Below are positions 11,483 through 23,547 of a DNA stretch of 64,000 nucleotides, one piece after another. Location of the stretch: the NCBI GenBank assembly GCA_949358305.1, contig OX442316.1:15934001-15998000 (forward strand). Reading direction: 5' to 3'. Made by a program: the position numbers and the translations under genes. Numbering within the stretch: the first letter of the stretch is position 1; the number at the start of each line of letters is the position of its first letter. The stretch comes from Strigamia acuminata (Eukaryota; Arthropoda; Chilopoda; Geophilomorpha; Linotaeniidae). Under the pieces are notes generated by a model. The model saw nothing but the letters and a program-made list of their open reading frames with translations. It ran no database searches and was not told where the DNA came from.

Positions 11483-11792
11483 CAGCGGTCAGCAATAGGA
11501 GAACCGCAGTCCGGATGCGGATTGCGGAAGGTCGAAACTTGGACCGCGGTGATGTTTTAGCGACGTGTTTTCCTCGGTTTCTTTGGTTTCTTGGGGTTTT
11601 TTCTTGTTTTTCCTGTTTTCTCCTGGTATTTTTTGGGTTGTGTGTGTTTATTGGGGGGTTTATTTGGTTTTTAAGTGTTTTTTCCATTTTCTTAGGTTTT
11701 TAGTAAGGTTTTTAAGTGTTTTTGTTTTCTGGACCTCGATAAAAATTTTCAATAGTATCTGGGTCCCACTTAAAATTATTTGCCGATCCCTG
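11483..11792. mobile_element. hAT-like MITE with perfect 8-bp TSD
   Basis: The left end CAGCGGTCAGCAATA and right end TTATTTGCCGATCCCTG are inverted repeats close to the CAGGGGTCGGCAAA type common in hAT elements. The octamer GTCTAGCC occurs on both flanks (11475-11482 and 11793-11800). It is 310 bp, with a T-rich interior and no transposase. Short ORFs on both strands here are artefacts of the T-rich interior. Confidence 0.85.
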
Positions 11793-13626
11793 GTCTAGCC
11801 CCTATTTTGACCACTTGCTCTTGCCACACTATCATTGAATATGTAATGTTTTTTCTTCAAACGGATTGAGCAAGAATTGCTCCTTGAAAAACTTGAGGTG
11901 TCTCACATTTCCCCAAAGTATGACTTTCATTTCAGTTTCTGGTTTTACAACTACAATCTGCTTGCTGTGACAACTCTTCCTGGAGCTCATTAGCCCTGCA
12001 ATATTTCACTCGGTTGGCAAATGAGAAGTGAATTTTAATGTCTTTATTTACATTTCTTCTTTAAATATTTTTTTTTGGGTTAATATTTCTTATTATTTTG
12101 TCTTAAATGCTATTTTTTTCACCTTCTATTCGATTTCCCCTGAAAAATCAGTATTGGAAGCAGCAAATTTGAATTGAAATTTCAACTTTTCACTCTAATA
12201 AATAATTCAATAACACTCGAACAAAATTTGCACAGGATTCGTCTTATAACCTACTTTTCAGGTTTCCAGATGCAGGTTAAGGAGATTCTTTTACGTCTGC
12301 TGGTCGAGGCCACTCAACGACAGAATCAGTGGCGGTTTTTAGCATTTGCGAGGCCCTAGGCAGATTTGGTCAAGTGTGAATTTCATCTAAAACAAATTCA
12401 AGAGCTTTGCAAACCCACGAAAACAACAAAATTCAGGCAAAAAGCCAACTCGCACAACCCCTACAACCACCACGACAAAACCGCATAACGGTGGCCTTCG
12501 CGAAAGGACCGTCGAGTGAGGACGATCAACCAAAATCAAAAATTAAAAATCACAAACACGCTTAAAATTCATATTTTTGCAACAGGCAAATACCTGAAAT
12601 CTGTGATAACTTATGATTTAATGAGCTAATTGTCATAAAAATTGGACAGAATATGTAAAATACCGTACTGCCTCGAATAAACGCCGGGTTCAAATATGTA
12701 ATGTAAGATTAAAAAAATATTTTGTAATTAAACTTGAAAAAAGGCCAAAAAAAAAATAGGTGTGTTTACACTTTTGAGATCTTTAATAGAAATTAAATAA
12801 GGCTACTTCCGGTTTGTGTGTTTGTCCAGTGGCAAGTTCACGAATCTGTCTTTGTCACTCCCACGTGAGTTTTTGATGATAAATTTCATGGGGACAATTT
12901 ATGATGGAAGTATCTTGACCTGATTTCGTGCCGATAGGTGTTGATACAAGGACAGTTATTAGGCCTAATGCCTAATGTTGGAGTGCATATCGTAATAAAC
13001 GTGGAAATCAAACGTGGTAAATTTTCTACGAATTAAATTTTATTGACGATATAAAGGTTGAATTGTTAATTTTTGTTTTTGATAAAATTTTTTCGTGTTT
13101 TTAACCTCGTTTGAACGTTTTTAATGTTATTTGGTGATTGTTTATTCCGGGACACTGTGAAAGTGGGACAAATCGAAAACTATGTGCAGTGAAAAGAAAC
13201 ATGATGGAAAGGACTATGTTTTTGTTTTGTCAAGGTTGAGGGCTTCCCTGTAGCGTTTATATCGAGAATCATCGAGTTTTCTTGTTGTTTTTTTTCTTCT
13301 TTTTCTTTGAGTTAAGCCAACTGTGGGTTATTCAACTTTCAATTGTTTTTGTTTTGTTTGGTGCGAGCGAAGGAAAAGGGTCGCGTACTCGCGTATGTTT
13401 TGGAATTAAGTCATTGAGAAGTTAAATATTTGTAAGGAAGAGCTTGTGCTTATTTGGTCTGTGATGTTACGGCGAATAAATAAATTGAGTTGATGTTGTT
13501 TTTGAAGCTTTTAATTGTTTAAATTTTATGAGGTTGCGATGAATAGTAATTTTTAAAAGATTGATATCTAAATTTTAACTCAAAAGTTTGATTTTTGATG
13601 CAAAAGTGAGAGAAAAAACATTTTTG

Positions 13627-13998
13627 TGTAGAAAACACATTTTTAGTATAAAAATACACACTATTACTTTAAAAAAAAAACATACACACTTACTTTAAAA
13701 AAAAAACACATTTTTACTGTAAAAAAAAAACAGTAGTACCGGTATTAATAAAATTATTTTTTGTGTAAAAGTGACAAAAATACATTTTTAGTGTTAAAGT
13801 GACGAAAATAACACATTTTTAGTGTAAAATTGACAAAAAAAACACATTTTTAGTGTAAAATTGACAAAAAAACATTTTTAGTGTAAAATTGACAAAAAAA
13901 AAACATTTTTAGTGTAAAATTGAGAAAAAAAACATTTTTAGTGTAAAATTGACAAAAAAAAAACATTTTTAGTGTAAAATTGACAAAAAAAACAATTT
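13627..13998. repeat. A-tract minisatellite, unit ~29 bp
   Basis: More than ten copies of a unit ACATTTTTAGTGTAAAATTG plus ACAAAAAAA, with variable length of the final A run. T5, A4 and A7 tracts are spaced roughly 10 bp apart. Intergenic. Confidence 0.9.
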
Positions 13999-14232
13999 TA
14001 TATGTAAAACTTTCTTAAAGAAGCACCCAAAATAAAAACAAAAAATGCAAACTGCCAATCACCAAACGTCTGAAATAAACAAAAGAAATGATACATGTGG
14101 GAAGATGTATGCAAACGACCTTCTCCAAATCCCAAATATCAAACCACAACCTGCAATCAATGAACAATTGTAGGGCGGGAGAAATTTTCGAAGTTTCTAA
14201 AGTCTATTTCAACAAAACAACAAACCCTCAAC

Positions 14233-14235
<3 letters not shown>

Positions 14236-14280
<45 letters not shown>
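14236..14280. repeat. Poly(A) run of about 46 bp
   Basis: An uninterrupted A run follows the word CCAACC. It could be a microsatellite or the tail of a retroposed transcript on the plus strand. Nothing upstream is recognisable as a processed gene copy, so the origin is open. Its exact length is prone to sequencing error. Confidence 0.8.
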
Positions 14281-14284
<4 letters not shown>

Positions 14285-15417
14285 TCTTCTCTTTAGCAAA
14301 AATTCTTTTCTTCTGGGAGCGAGGCTTAACCGGTCTGCATTCTTGAAAATAAGGTCAGCAGGGCGGCCTATATAATAGCGCATGCAACCAGCGACTAGCG
14401 GTCACAAATCTGACGCCTTCGATTCTCGCACTGCTTAAACACCGCGACAACATTCCCCATATCTTATCCCAGGGATCAGTTACGAATACCAAGCAATTGA
14501 CTATCTCGACTGCGACGCCAATTCGCGGCGTCTTCGGCCGCACTCATGGAGATAAGGTAAGAAAACCAACCAAAAAATAACCATTTCGCCCAAAAATCAA
14601 AAATACATTCAGAAACACTTGGTTTCTTTCTACAACCGGTTTTTAGTCTTAAAATTGTTTGTTGACTTAACTGGAACAACAAAAACAAAAAAAAATTTTC
14701 CCAAAAAAAAAAAAAAAAAAAAAAAATTATTTTTATTTTTATTTTTTAAATTTATATATTATTTTAAATTTTCAATTTTTATTTTTAAAATTTTTTTTCT
14801 TGTAAAAGCGAATAATTGGGCTAGTCTTACTCAATCGAGTGGATTGTGGTTATTTGGAATGTAAAACGGGTTTGCGTTGCGATCAATTATTCAATTATCA
14901 CGTTTCGGTTTGGAATTTCTCCTTGTGTATTCCTCGCGGGGTATCATTAATAAGCTAATTGAATAGTTTGGGTTTAGTTTACGAAGAATCGGCGAATTAG
15001 GAATTAAGAGCAAAAGTTTTTTGACTCGAAAAAGCTCCTCTTAATTAATCTTCACTGCATTGCATCGAGTTTTGGCCTCGATGACAATTTGGTTTTATCC
15101 CGGCCCATTAGTCTCATTTATTCACGTTTTTCACGCCAAAACTACTGGCTCGAATGCTAGCTGGTTCGACGACCTTATTTCCCGCGGGCTGAATTTTAAT
15201 CTGGATTATTCGTCTTTAACATAAACCACGAACTAAAACTGCGCTTTTGAACCTGCTGCGCTTTGGAAATTTAACAAATAAAATATTAGGCGCCAATTGG
15301 CCCGGAAAAATGCACGTTTTGTGCGAGAAATATTTAAGTGATTAATTTTTCATCAAAAGAAAATTTATTTTAAATTTTTTGAATTTAATTTTTATTTATT
15401 TTGTGGCGCTGTAAACA

Positions 15418-15454
15418 TGGTGCCGTGACCAGGATTCGAACCTGGGTTATTGCA
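15418..15454 (-). pseudogene. tRNA-His 3'-end copy including CCA (tRNA fragment or primer-binding-site relic)
   Basis: On the minus strand the sequence reads as the T-arm and acceptor 3' strand of a eukaryotic tRNA-His, AACCCAGGTTCGAATCCTGG then TCACGGCA, followed by CCA. The remaining 5' part (D-arm and anticodon arm) is absent: what follows cannot form the matching acceptor strand GCCGTGA. Because CCA is not encoded in animal tRNA genes, its presence points to a copy of a mature tRNA, either a retroposed fragment or a long primer-binding site of an LTR element read on the plus strand (TGGTGCCGTGACCAGG directly after ...AACA). It is not a functional tRNA gene. Confidence 0.7.
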
Positions 15455-16173
15455 TTGACTTTCAATTCCAAGTGTAGAAAAAAATGTCCTTTTCCGCTTA
15501 CTTAGCTTTAATTTAGCGCAGTAAGGCGTGAAATTGTGGGGAAATATTTACTTTGACTTAATTGCATCGCAGAAAATCTCGAATTAAAAGAATTTGACGG
15601 GTGGACGAACTAAAAACCCGAAAAAAAAAGAAAACTTGAGATGAATTGAATAAATAAATAAAACGAGGGCAAATTTGTGTTACTAGTATCCACGTTTAAC
15701 CCCACCCATTCACACTGTCCTTAAAGATAATAAAAATCGCGGAAAAAGACGATAAATTTTGGAGAAATATAAAAAATAAACATTTGATTGATCCAATTTC
15801 AAGGTGGTGCCGATATGACGAGGCCTACTTTTCATAGCTATTAGGGCGGGGAATAAACAGCAATGACCTTGACCTTGAATACACGAAAATTCATCCCCAA
15901 AAAAAATTAAAATATGAAGATAAATAAATAAAAAAAATAGAAAATAAAATTAAAAAAAATTTATATTTAAAAGTAGGTCGCAAAAATGCAAAAACGTAAA
16001 ATGTATACGAATTTCGTATGTGTGGTGAATTGGGTAATGAAACGTTTAAAATTGTTGATTTCAAAATGGGTCATGGCTCGAGGAAAGAAAGAAGCAGAAA
16101 AAATAAATAAATATAACACATTTTATTTAATTCTTTATTTTTCATTTTATTTTATTTTATTTTCTTCTTATAG

Positions 16174-18424
16174 GTTGTTTGTGTTGGCCGTTTGCATGTT
16201 CGCGGCGTGCTACGCCGACGCCATTAATTCGCCCAACAATGCGCCCGTCATCACGAGCGCCATAACTAAAGTCGCTCGCGCCAACGACGGTCAAGTGGCG
16301 AAGAAAACACCGAAACCCGAATCAAACGCGAGTTTGGACGCCACAACCCCCCAAACGAGCGTCGAATTTGAAAACACATCGAAATCAGCGCCGGAAAATA
16401 TCTGGACCGCTCTCGAAACATTCCTAGCGACGACATCTAACGTCGAATCGAGTGCAACATCAGTCCCATCGACTTTTATCAAGCTGTTACAGAGCCTGGA
16501 TGACGTCACAACGAAACCCGAGACCCCGGATCACGCCCGCTTCGCTCGCCAGATCGAAGAAGATGAAGATAACGAGGAACTAGATCCGGAAGATTTCGAA
16601 GATTCGACTCCGCTGACGCCATCCCTCGAAGATGCACTGGCCCGCTTGGCCAACGCACGTGACGATCACGTGGTCAGTTTCGAAAGCGACACGCAACCGT
16701 CGCCTCCAACACCGCCGCCCGCCGCCCCGGCGTGGGCCCGCGTGCCGCTCTACTACCAAGGCGCCGGCCTGCAACTCAGCAGGGAACCCTCGCCCCCAGC
16801 GCTCATCAACCCATCTCTGACGTCAGTCCCGAGCAACACCCTGGATCTCTCCGCCCTATTGGCCATGATGCTGCGCTCGTATCCGTCCAGCCCGTCGCCA
16901 TTGATCCCGAATCTACTCTTCCCGAGCATGTCCATCGTGAATCGCACCGCCATTCCCGCACCGCTCGCGCCCCAGCTCCCCGACCGGTCCAACTCGGTCA
17001 ACAGTCTGTTCGGAAAGAGCTACAACCCGTCCAAGATGGCGCCCGACGTCAAGATGGACGACAAAGATGGCAGCAGCAAGGAACTGGATCCGGCCGAGTC
17101 GACCCAGGACAAAGTGTCCGCGAAAAAGCCGGACGACAACGACTACGAATACGAATACGTTTACTACTACTACGACGAGGACGATCCGAACAATAAAACG
17201 ATGGTGGTGAAACCGGCGAGCGCGGTTAAGCCTAAAAACGAGCCCAAGTTGGGCGCCACCGCCGTGCCCGCTCTGTTGCCGCGGCAACCGGTCGGCCCGT
17301 CGGCGGCGGAGGGCCAGGGCCGCTCGGTCGACGGCGGCGGCGGCGCCGGGGCCCCCGACAATGCGCTGCGGGAGCAGATGGACAAGGCCCCGCTCACGCC
17401 GTTCTTCACCACTCCGTCGGCCGTGGCGAAGGCCCCGTTCGTCCAGGGGCCCCAGGCCCCCGTCATGTTCTTGGGGATCCAAAAGGAGACGTACCAGGCC
17501 CCACGGGTGCCCGCGCGCACACATCCGGCGCGAGACCCCGACGATTTGTACGCGTTTTCGAGGGCTTTTGACGACCACACTGCGCAGCCGGTACTTCCGG
17601 TCACCTACAGACCGGATGTGGAGGGCCCGGAAGTCGAGGGGAGGGTGTTCGAGCCCAATGTGACCGACGAGGAGGCCCCAGGGGCCCCGAAAACGAAGCT
17701 GAGCGCCGTAACGACGACGAAGACACCGAAGAGAACGACGACGGAGAAGGCGACGACGATTGGTCGGGGAAGGAGACCTGGTGGCAGAAAGGGGAAGACT
17801 AGTACTACTACCCAAGCGGCGGTTTTGACAACTAAGGGAAGGAGAGTGAATCCGAGGAAGAATAATAAAGCGAAAGGGACGACGGAGAAGGCGGAAGATG
17901 AGGAGGATGAGGTGACGACGGAGAAGCCCGCTAGAGGGGGCCGCAAGGGGGGCAGGCCGACTCGGACTCGGACGACGGTGAAACCCAAGGGGGGGCGCAA
18001 GAAGACGACGACGGCGAGAAGTGTGAAGACCACCGTTGATGGTGCGGCGGTCGATGTTACTACGCATGCGCCGGCTGCAACCACTGCCAAGCGATTGTCG
18101 AATTTGTTTCCCAGGCGGAAGACGTTGCGGCCATTGTCGACGACGGTGGCGCCATCTGAGGAGGAGGGAGGGAACGAGGAGGATGAGGTGGTCGTAAGTA
18201 CGGAGAAGGTGGCGACGACGACTAGCGGGAGGAAGGTGCGCACGAGTACGGCGCAGGCAACGACGACGACGGTGGCCGAGTTGAGCGAGGAAGGTGTCGA
18301 GGCTGAAGTTGAGGTGGAAGAAGTTGCGGCGGTGACGTCATCCACTGTCAAGTCGCCTATTCATAGACTGAGACCGCTGAGACCGTTGAGAATAACGACG
18401 ACGCCGGAACCGGAGAATTCGTGA
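16174..18424 (+). CDS. Secreted Thr/Lys/Pro-rich low-complexity protein, main exon
   Basis: Not recognised as a named family. A plus-strand ATG-initiated frame runs from 15986 to 18424, but its first 62 codons are AT-rich and end in a polypyrimidine tract and TTATAG. I therefore take 16174 as an exon start and the real first exon as unseen. The exon opens with a hydrophobic signal-peptide-like stretch LFVLAVCMFAACYADA. The mature part has acidic and Pro/Ser-rich segments, a Tyr/Glu run (YEYEYVYYYYDEDD), then a long Thr/Lys/Arg/Gly region with many TTT, TEK and GRK words typical of O-glycosylated mucin-like or matrix proteins, and a C-terminus RPLRPLR...PENS. The exon is strikingly GC-rich against AT-rich surroundings, so long spurious ORFs appear antisense. 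A role in extracellular matrix is a guess. Confidence 0.6.
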
Positions 18425-18929
18425 AATTAAATAAATTTGAGAGAAATATAAATGTAATTTTGTGCAAACTGTTGAACCAGTGGATTTTGTTTGTTAATGA
18501 AATAATTTTTTATTATGTTCGGTGCTGTTCTGTGGGGAGAAATGGCAAATTTTTTGTTTACATGAACTATTTCCGTGTGCCATTTTTTTTTTTTTAAGTA
18601 ATATTTTTTCGTCCCCATTTATTACAGTGTAATATAAATTTTTGTTTTTGAAATAAATATTTTTTTTTTTAAATATTTTGGTTTCGTTTTTATTGCCTCC
18701 ATGTTTCATTACGAAAAGATTTAACCGAGCGATTAAAATGATGTTTATTTTCATTTGCGCTAGCCCGCCCACGACCAATAGGAATCGAGCTACGTTCAAA
18801 CCGACCAATGGGACGAGCGCAAATCCCAAACACAAGCAGCCATTTTGTTTCCATTTCGTATTAGCGAGGCTTTTAGGTGGTTTTAGGCCCGCGATCGTTC
18901 TCCGTCTTAATCGCGACACGTTTTGCACG
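18425..18929. other. Intergenic: 3' end of secreted-protein gene and MSL1 5' region
   Basis: Contains a candidate AATAAA signal near 18651 for the upstream gene, T-rich tracts, and then a GC-richer stretch from about 18760 leading to the MSL1 ATG, which probably holds its promoter and 5'UTR. No other feature seen. Confidence 0.5.
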
Positions 18930-20715
18930 ATGAAATCGAACGTAGCCGTTAGGAATAGCTCGAAATTAGAAGGCAGGGAGCCCGTGCGCCGCCATAAGAT
19001 GGCGAAAACGGCGCCGGCAAAGAATGGCAAAGCGAATGCGGCGCACAGCGAAGGCGAGAGCGACTGCTCCTCCGTCAACATGGTCGCGGCCATTCAAGAC
19101 CACATCTCGTGCACGAAATCCGCCGATCTGCTTAAAATACAAGATGCCAAAGAGGACAAAGTGGCGCTGGCGTGCGAGCTCGATCACATGTACGCAAACT
19201 GCGGAGAACCGAAGCTGTCGAGCGAGGAATCGCAGCCGATGAAGCAACTCAAGGAGTTGCTTTTATTCCATTTGGATCTCGTGCAGCAACAAGAGGAGCA
19301 ATTGCGAGCGAAAGATTGCCAGCTCAGTGAGTTGCGGGAAGAGAAACAAGCAGTAAGGCTTTCTATTACATTGTCATTGTGCTGTTTTACACGCAAAACG
19401 CGCTTTTTTTATATTAAAAATTGTCAACAAAAGAGCCGATTTTCACAACGGGATTTTAAAAGCTTCGTTATAACGATTGGATCTGGGTTAATTCCCGGGG
19501 GCTGGATCTAAGTTGTGACGTAGTAGTTTGTGATTTTTGTTATGGTTTTTTGGTTTTTCTTTGTAATTTTGTTTTGAGGATGAAAATATATTGTTTTGTC
19601 GTTTTTTATTGTGTTTTTTGGTTGATTTGGTTTGGAATTTTGTTTGTTTTGGGTTTTTGATTTATTTGGGGGGGTTTGGTTTTGTTTTGTGATTTCCGGT
19701 TGGTTCGGCGACTTCCGATTTAAAGATGGCGGTGCCTAGTTTGTTGTAATGTGAACGTTGGTTCATATATGATTTATTGCGTTTCTTGTCAGTCGAATTT
19801 TCGACGCACTTGGCGTTATTCGGGAAGACACAATGCATGTACGATGCGACAAAAAGATGTCACAAACGAAACTGGTCCGTACGAGGTGCAATGTTAATTC
19901 AGCTCTAAGCCTAACGCGCACTTGAATGCCGACTCAAAAACTGTCACTTTTCCCATTTTTATTCCATTTGTCAATTTTCCCGAATTAAATCCCGCTTCAT
20001 TTCACGTCTATTTGCAGCTTAAACAGCGGCTTCAGCGTGCGGACAGTCGCAGGACACAAATAAAACAAAAACAGAGAATTCAAGAGACTCCGAACTCGAC
20101 GAACAATTCAAATTCCGAGTTGCAAATCAACTCCCATGACATGCCAACAACGCCACCTGATGACGGAAGACAGTTGCGATTTCTTGGGGAGAAAGGCCGC
20201 AAAAGGTGGAAAAAAATTGAAATTAATTAAAATAAATGGAAAAAATTGAACAAAAAATGAAATTTGTTTATTATTACGCAGAAAAGTGACGTCGGATTTG
20301 GGGAATTGTCGACGGAATGTGCGCGTTTTGCCGAAGACTGAGTCGACGGATGACGACGTCGAGTTGGTTAACGAGACGAAAAATGCCGAGGCGAATCGGG
20401 AGAGTTTAAATGACAGTTTTCCACCCGTGGATGAGAAAAAGGAGTTTCTTCAAACAGATTCTAATTATTTTTCTAATTATAATTCGTCGGGCAGTCGTGA
20501 TAGTCCTACACCTGATGAAGACGTTTTAGGTTTTTTATTTTTTAATTTTTTTTAATTAAAAATTTTTTTAATTTAATTTTTTTTTGTTTTTTTAGTTCCA
20601 AGTTGGAGGTTGCATCCTGTGACCAGTTGTTATCAGCTGGAAGGAACTGAAGTAGGATTGGGAGTTTGGGATTTTGAGATTTTGATTATTTTGATTATTT
20701 TGATTATTTTAATTA

Positions 20716-20748
<33 letters not shown>

Positions 20749-22001
20749 GGACGATGAGGTTTTCCTGAAACGACACCAGAAGTTGGAAGTGGACGAACGA
20801 AGAAGGAAACGATGGGATATTCAACGGATACGAGAGCAGAAGATGAACGAGAAGTTGAAACGCGGACGGAGCGGGAATAAAGATAGTTCGTGCGAAGATT
20901 TAGATAATTGTTCGTTTTTTCCGAATCCTGACGAAGGTTAAATCAATTTTTGATTTTCTTCTATTTTTTGGTTTTATTCTTAATATATGTTTTGATTCTT
21001 ATTTAATATAGCCCAATATTTAGAAGTTTCCGACACTGTACCTGTTTGCGCTTTTGGTCATCCAGTTCCAAATTTTCAGCCCTGGTAAAATAAAATTATT
21101 TTTTTAAAGTTAAATAAATGGCCGAAATGGCTACAATTGGGCTCCTTATCGACTCAGGCGCCTCATGTATCAATTGACTGTGGAAAATGATGATTTATTT
21201 ACTGAAAATTTCGATTTTTCGCAAAAAATTCGATTTTTCGCAAAAAACTTTGATTTTTCGCAAAAAATTTTGATTTTTCGCAAAAAATTTTGATTTTTCG
21301 AAAAAAATTTGGATTTTTCGCAAAAAATTTTGATTTTTCGCAAAAAATTTTGATTTTTCGCAAACATTTTCGATTTTTCGCAAACATTTTCGATTTTTCG
21401 CAAACATTTTCGATTTTTCGCAAAAGATTTCGATTTTTCGCAAAAAATTTCGATTTTTCGCAAAAAATTTCGATTTTTCGCAAAAAATAATGATTTTTCG
21501 CAAAAAATAATGATTTTTCGCAAAAAATAATGATTTTTCGCAAAAAAATAATGATTTTTCGCAAAAAATAATGATTTTTTCATGAAAAATAATGATTTTT
21601 TCATGAAAAATAATGATTTTTTCATAAAAATAACGTTTTTTTCATGAAAAATAACGATTTTTTCATGAAAAAGAATGATTTTTACAAGAAAAATAACGAT
21701 TTTGTGGCAAAAATAACGATTTATTTGATGAAAGTAATGTTTTTTGGCATAAATAACGATTTTGTGGCAAAAATAATTACTTATTTGGGTGGATAAAGTA
21801 AAAACTTGAGCCGTTTTGTTCAATTATTTGGTCATTTGATGATTGTAACATTAATCGGTTTTTTTTGTTGTTTTCAGTGAATTTTCTCTTCCATTATCAT
21901 TCATAAACGAAACAGAAAAAGTGTGTGAAAAACGTTACGACAGACTACGGAGTTCAAGTTCAAAAACATTAAGGACAAGTGACGGCAAAAAAGGGTCTTG
22001 A
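18930..22001 (+). CDS. MSL1: Male-specific lethal 1 homolog (MSL complex scaffold, PEHE domain)
   Basis: Nuclear scaffold of the MSL histone H4K16 acetyltransferase complex; in the family the coiled coil binds MSL2 and the PEHE region binds MSL3 and MOF. Seven exons, all phase-consistent: 18930-19352, 20018-20205, 20282-20529, 20596-20651, 20744-20936, 21012-21084, 21878-22001. The coiled coil spans the exon 1/2 junction (KELLLFHLDLVQQQEEQLRA, then LKQRLQRADSRRTQ). The PEHE domain begins VPSWRLHPVTSCYQLEGTE, continues NLDDEVFLKRHQKLEVDERR and RKRWDIQRIREQK, and closes with VPVCAFGHPVPNFQPWC and EFSLPLSF. A premature-looking TAA after exon 5 is avoided by the donor at 20937. Intron 6 is filled by a 20-bp minisatellite. 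The protein is short for MSL1 but has both key domains. It is found across animals, so it need not imply fly-type dosage compensation. Confidence 0.9.
21202..21790. repeat. 20-bp minisatellite in MSL1 intron 6
   Basis: About 28 copies of GATTTTTCGCAAAAAATTTT, drifting to an AAATAATGATTTTTTCATG variant at the right end. In the core, each 60 bases hold exactly three units. A/T tracts recur about every 10 bp. No stop codons occur in several minus-strand frames, so long spurious ORFs arise. Confidence 0.95.
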
Positions 22002-23547
22002 ATCGACTGAATTTGTGCATTGATTCTAATGTAAAAAGAAAGAAAAAAAGTGCCTCTTGAGCTTAGTGTCGACGCGTTATCAAATATCACGCAAGAAGAG
22101 ATTGTTTTATCCATGGCTTGATTTTTGTCAACCATCAAATTGAATTGAATTTTTATTTTTTCCAACTCGCGAAACACGACGACGACTTTCGTAGATGAGA
22201 TTAGGAAATATATAATTGGTAATAAATTTAAAAACTAGACTCATCTCTTACGATTCTTTTAAAATTTATTATTTTATGTTTTTTTTAAAAATCTAAAAAT
22301 AATATCGATTTAAATCATGTATATCTATTAGAGCCGATAGTCATCCAGTTTTTATCTCTTAGGATTAGAATTTTTCGATTTTACGTTGTAATTTTTTTTT
22401 TTTTTATTTAAATGTTTATAATATATTACGAATTTTTTTTTTTATGTTTATTTTCAGTTTTTCTGAAATTTAATTTATTAAAAATAAATTGTTTTTTTTT
22501 TGTCCCGTTTATAATTTAAAAAAAAAGAAAAAGAAATAACGATTAAATTGATTCTGTAAATGTTGTAAAACGATATTGTAGTAAATCACATTTTACTAGA
22601 CACGAAAAACTATGAAAATACATTCGCCGCGACGAATTTACGTGTGGATATTCATGATTTAACCACATTTTATCAACGAAAACACAAATAAAAACAAAAT
22701 TCAACGCTTTTTCATTCGATTTAGCTCGATAAAACGAACGAAACATCTTTTAAGCCTAAGATGATTTTTAGGCCTAATTTCAACTTTAGGCCTATTTTGT
22801 TGCGCCGCGGTTGAAACGAGTGAAAAAGTGGAGCGAGCATCGTATAAATATTACAAGAGGGTTTATTCAAGATGACGGTAGGTGATACAAAATACATTAA
22901 AGTAAAAAGCTACTATATTTAACACAAAAATTCTTTTTTCTGCTGGTATACAGTAGAGAATTACAACCTTTAATTACTACTGTTTTACAACAATTTCTAG
23001 AAAAAACACAATGTATGATATCGTCAAAATATTGAAATAAAAAGAAAAATTCAAAGCAAAGAGAGAAAAAAAAAATAATGAAAAAACACTATGTGATAAC
23101 TGATAATAACTAAATTAAATCGGGGAGCATTTATCATAGCACTACAGCACTACATTTTTCTTTTTTTCCTCTTTAGAAAAACACCACAGAACGAAGACAT
23201 TTGTTTCGAGTACAGCGAAAATTTGAGTGTCGTTTTAACTTTAATTTTTGTTAAGGAATGTGAAAAATTGACATTTTTATACGCGAGTTTCAATGTTTTC
23301 TTAATTTCTATAATTTATAATTAGTGACACAAAAAAGTGTAAAAAAAAGCAAGGAAAAAAAAGAATAAGGTGCTGGCTGGAATTCCAAGCAGGACAAAAA
23401 TGGCGTTTGTTTGTTTGTTTGTTGGTTAATTTTTTGTTACTTCTTTTGGAAAAATAAACACTCGACACTTCCGTTTTAAACCATCGAATTAAATAGTCAT
23501 TTCAGTTGATTTATTTCAATTATTATTGCCCCCTTTTTGGTGTTTGT
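22002..23547. other. Intergenic: convergent MSL1 and SUMO1 3' regions
   Basis: AT-rich with T and A homopolymers. The short ORFs on the minus strand have no recognisable pattern. The 3'UTRs of both convergent genes should lie here. No repeats or mobile elements were recognised. Confidence 0.5.

Larger units (their letters stand above)
8775..15985. other. Gene-poor region, 7.2 kb
   Basis: No coding gene could be supported on either strand; the ORFs are short, overlap repeats and show no family pattern. The region contains two nested MITEs (9.18-9.72 kb), a hAT-like MITE (11.48-11.79 kb), an A-tract minisatellite (13.63-14.0 kb), a 46-bp poly(A) run (14.24-14.28 kb) and a tRNA-His 3'-end copy (15.42 kb). 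An unseen first exon or promoter of the secreted protein at 16.2 kb may lie in its right part. Confidence 0.5.

Noticed and set aside
11433-11798. ORFs on both strands around 11.5-11.8 kb
   Set aside because: They lie inside the T-rich interior of a hAT-like MITE with a perfect target duplication.
15418-15454. Functional tRNA-His gene
   Set aside because: The 5' acceptor strand, D-arm and anticodon arm are missing, and CCA is encoded.
16913-18067. Long minus-strand ORF (384 codons) and another of 248 codons opposite the 16-18 kb gene
   Set aside because: They are mirror artefacts of the GC-rich Thr/Arg exon: composition is Arg/Val/Leu repetitive, with no family pattern, while the plus-strand frame has a signal-peptide-like start after a good acceptor.
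20936-20941. MSL1 stop after exon 5 (GAA GGT TAA)
   Set aside because: Splicing at 20937 joins in phase to an exon encoding QYLEVSDTVPVCAFGHPVPN, the expected continuation of the PEHE region.
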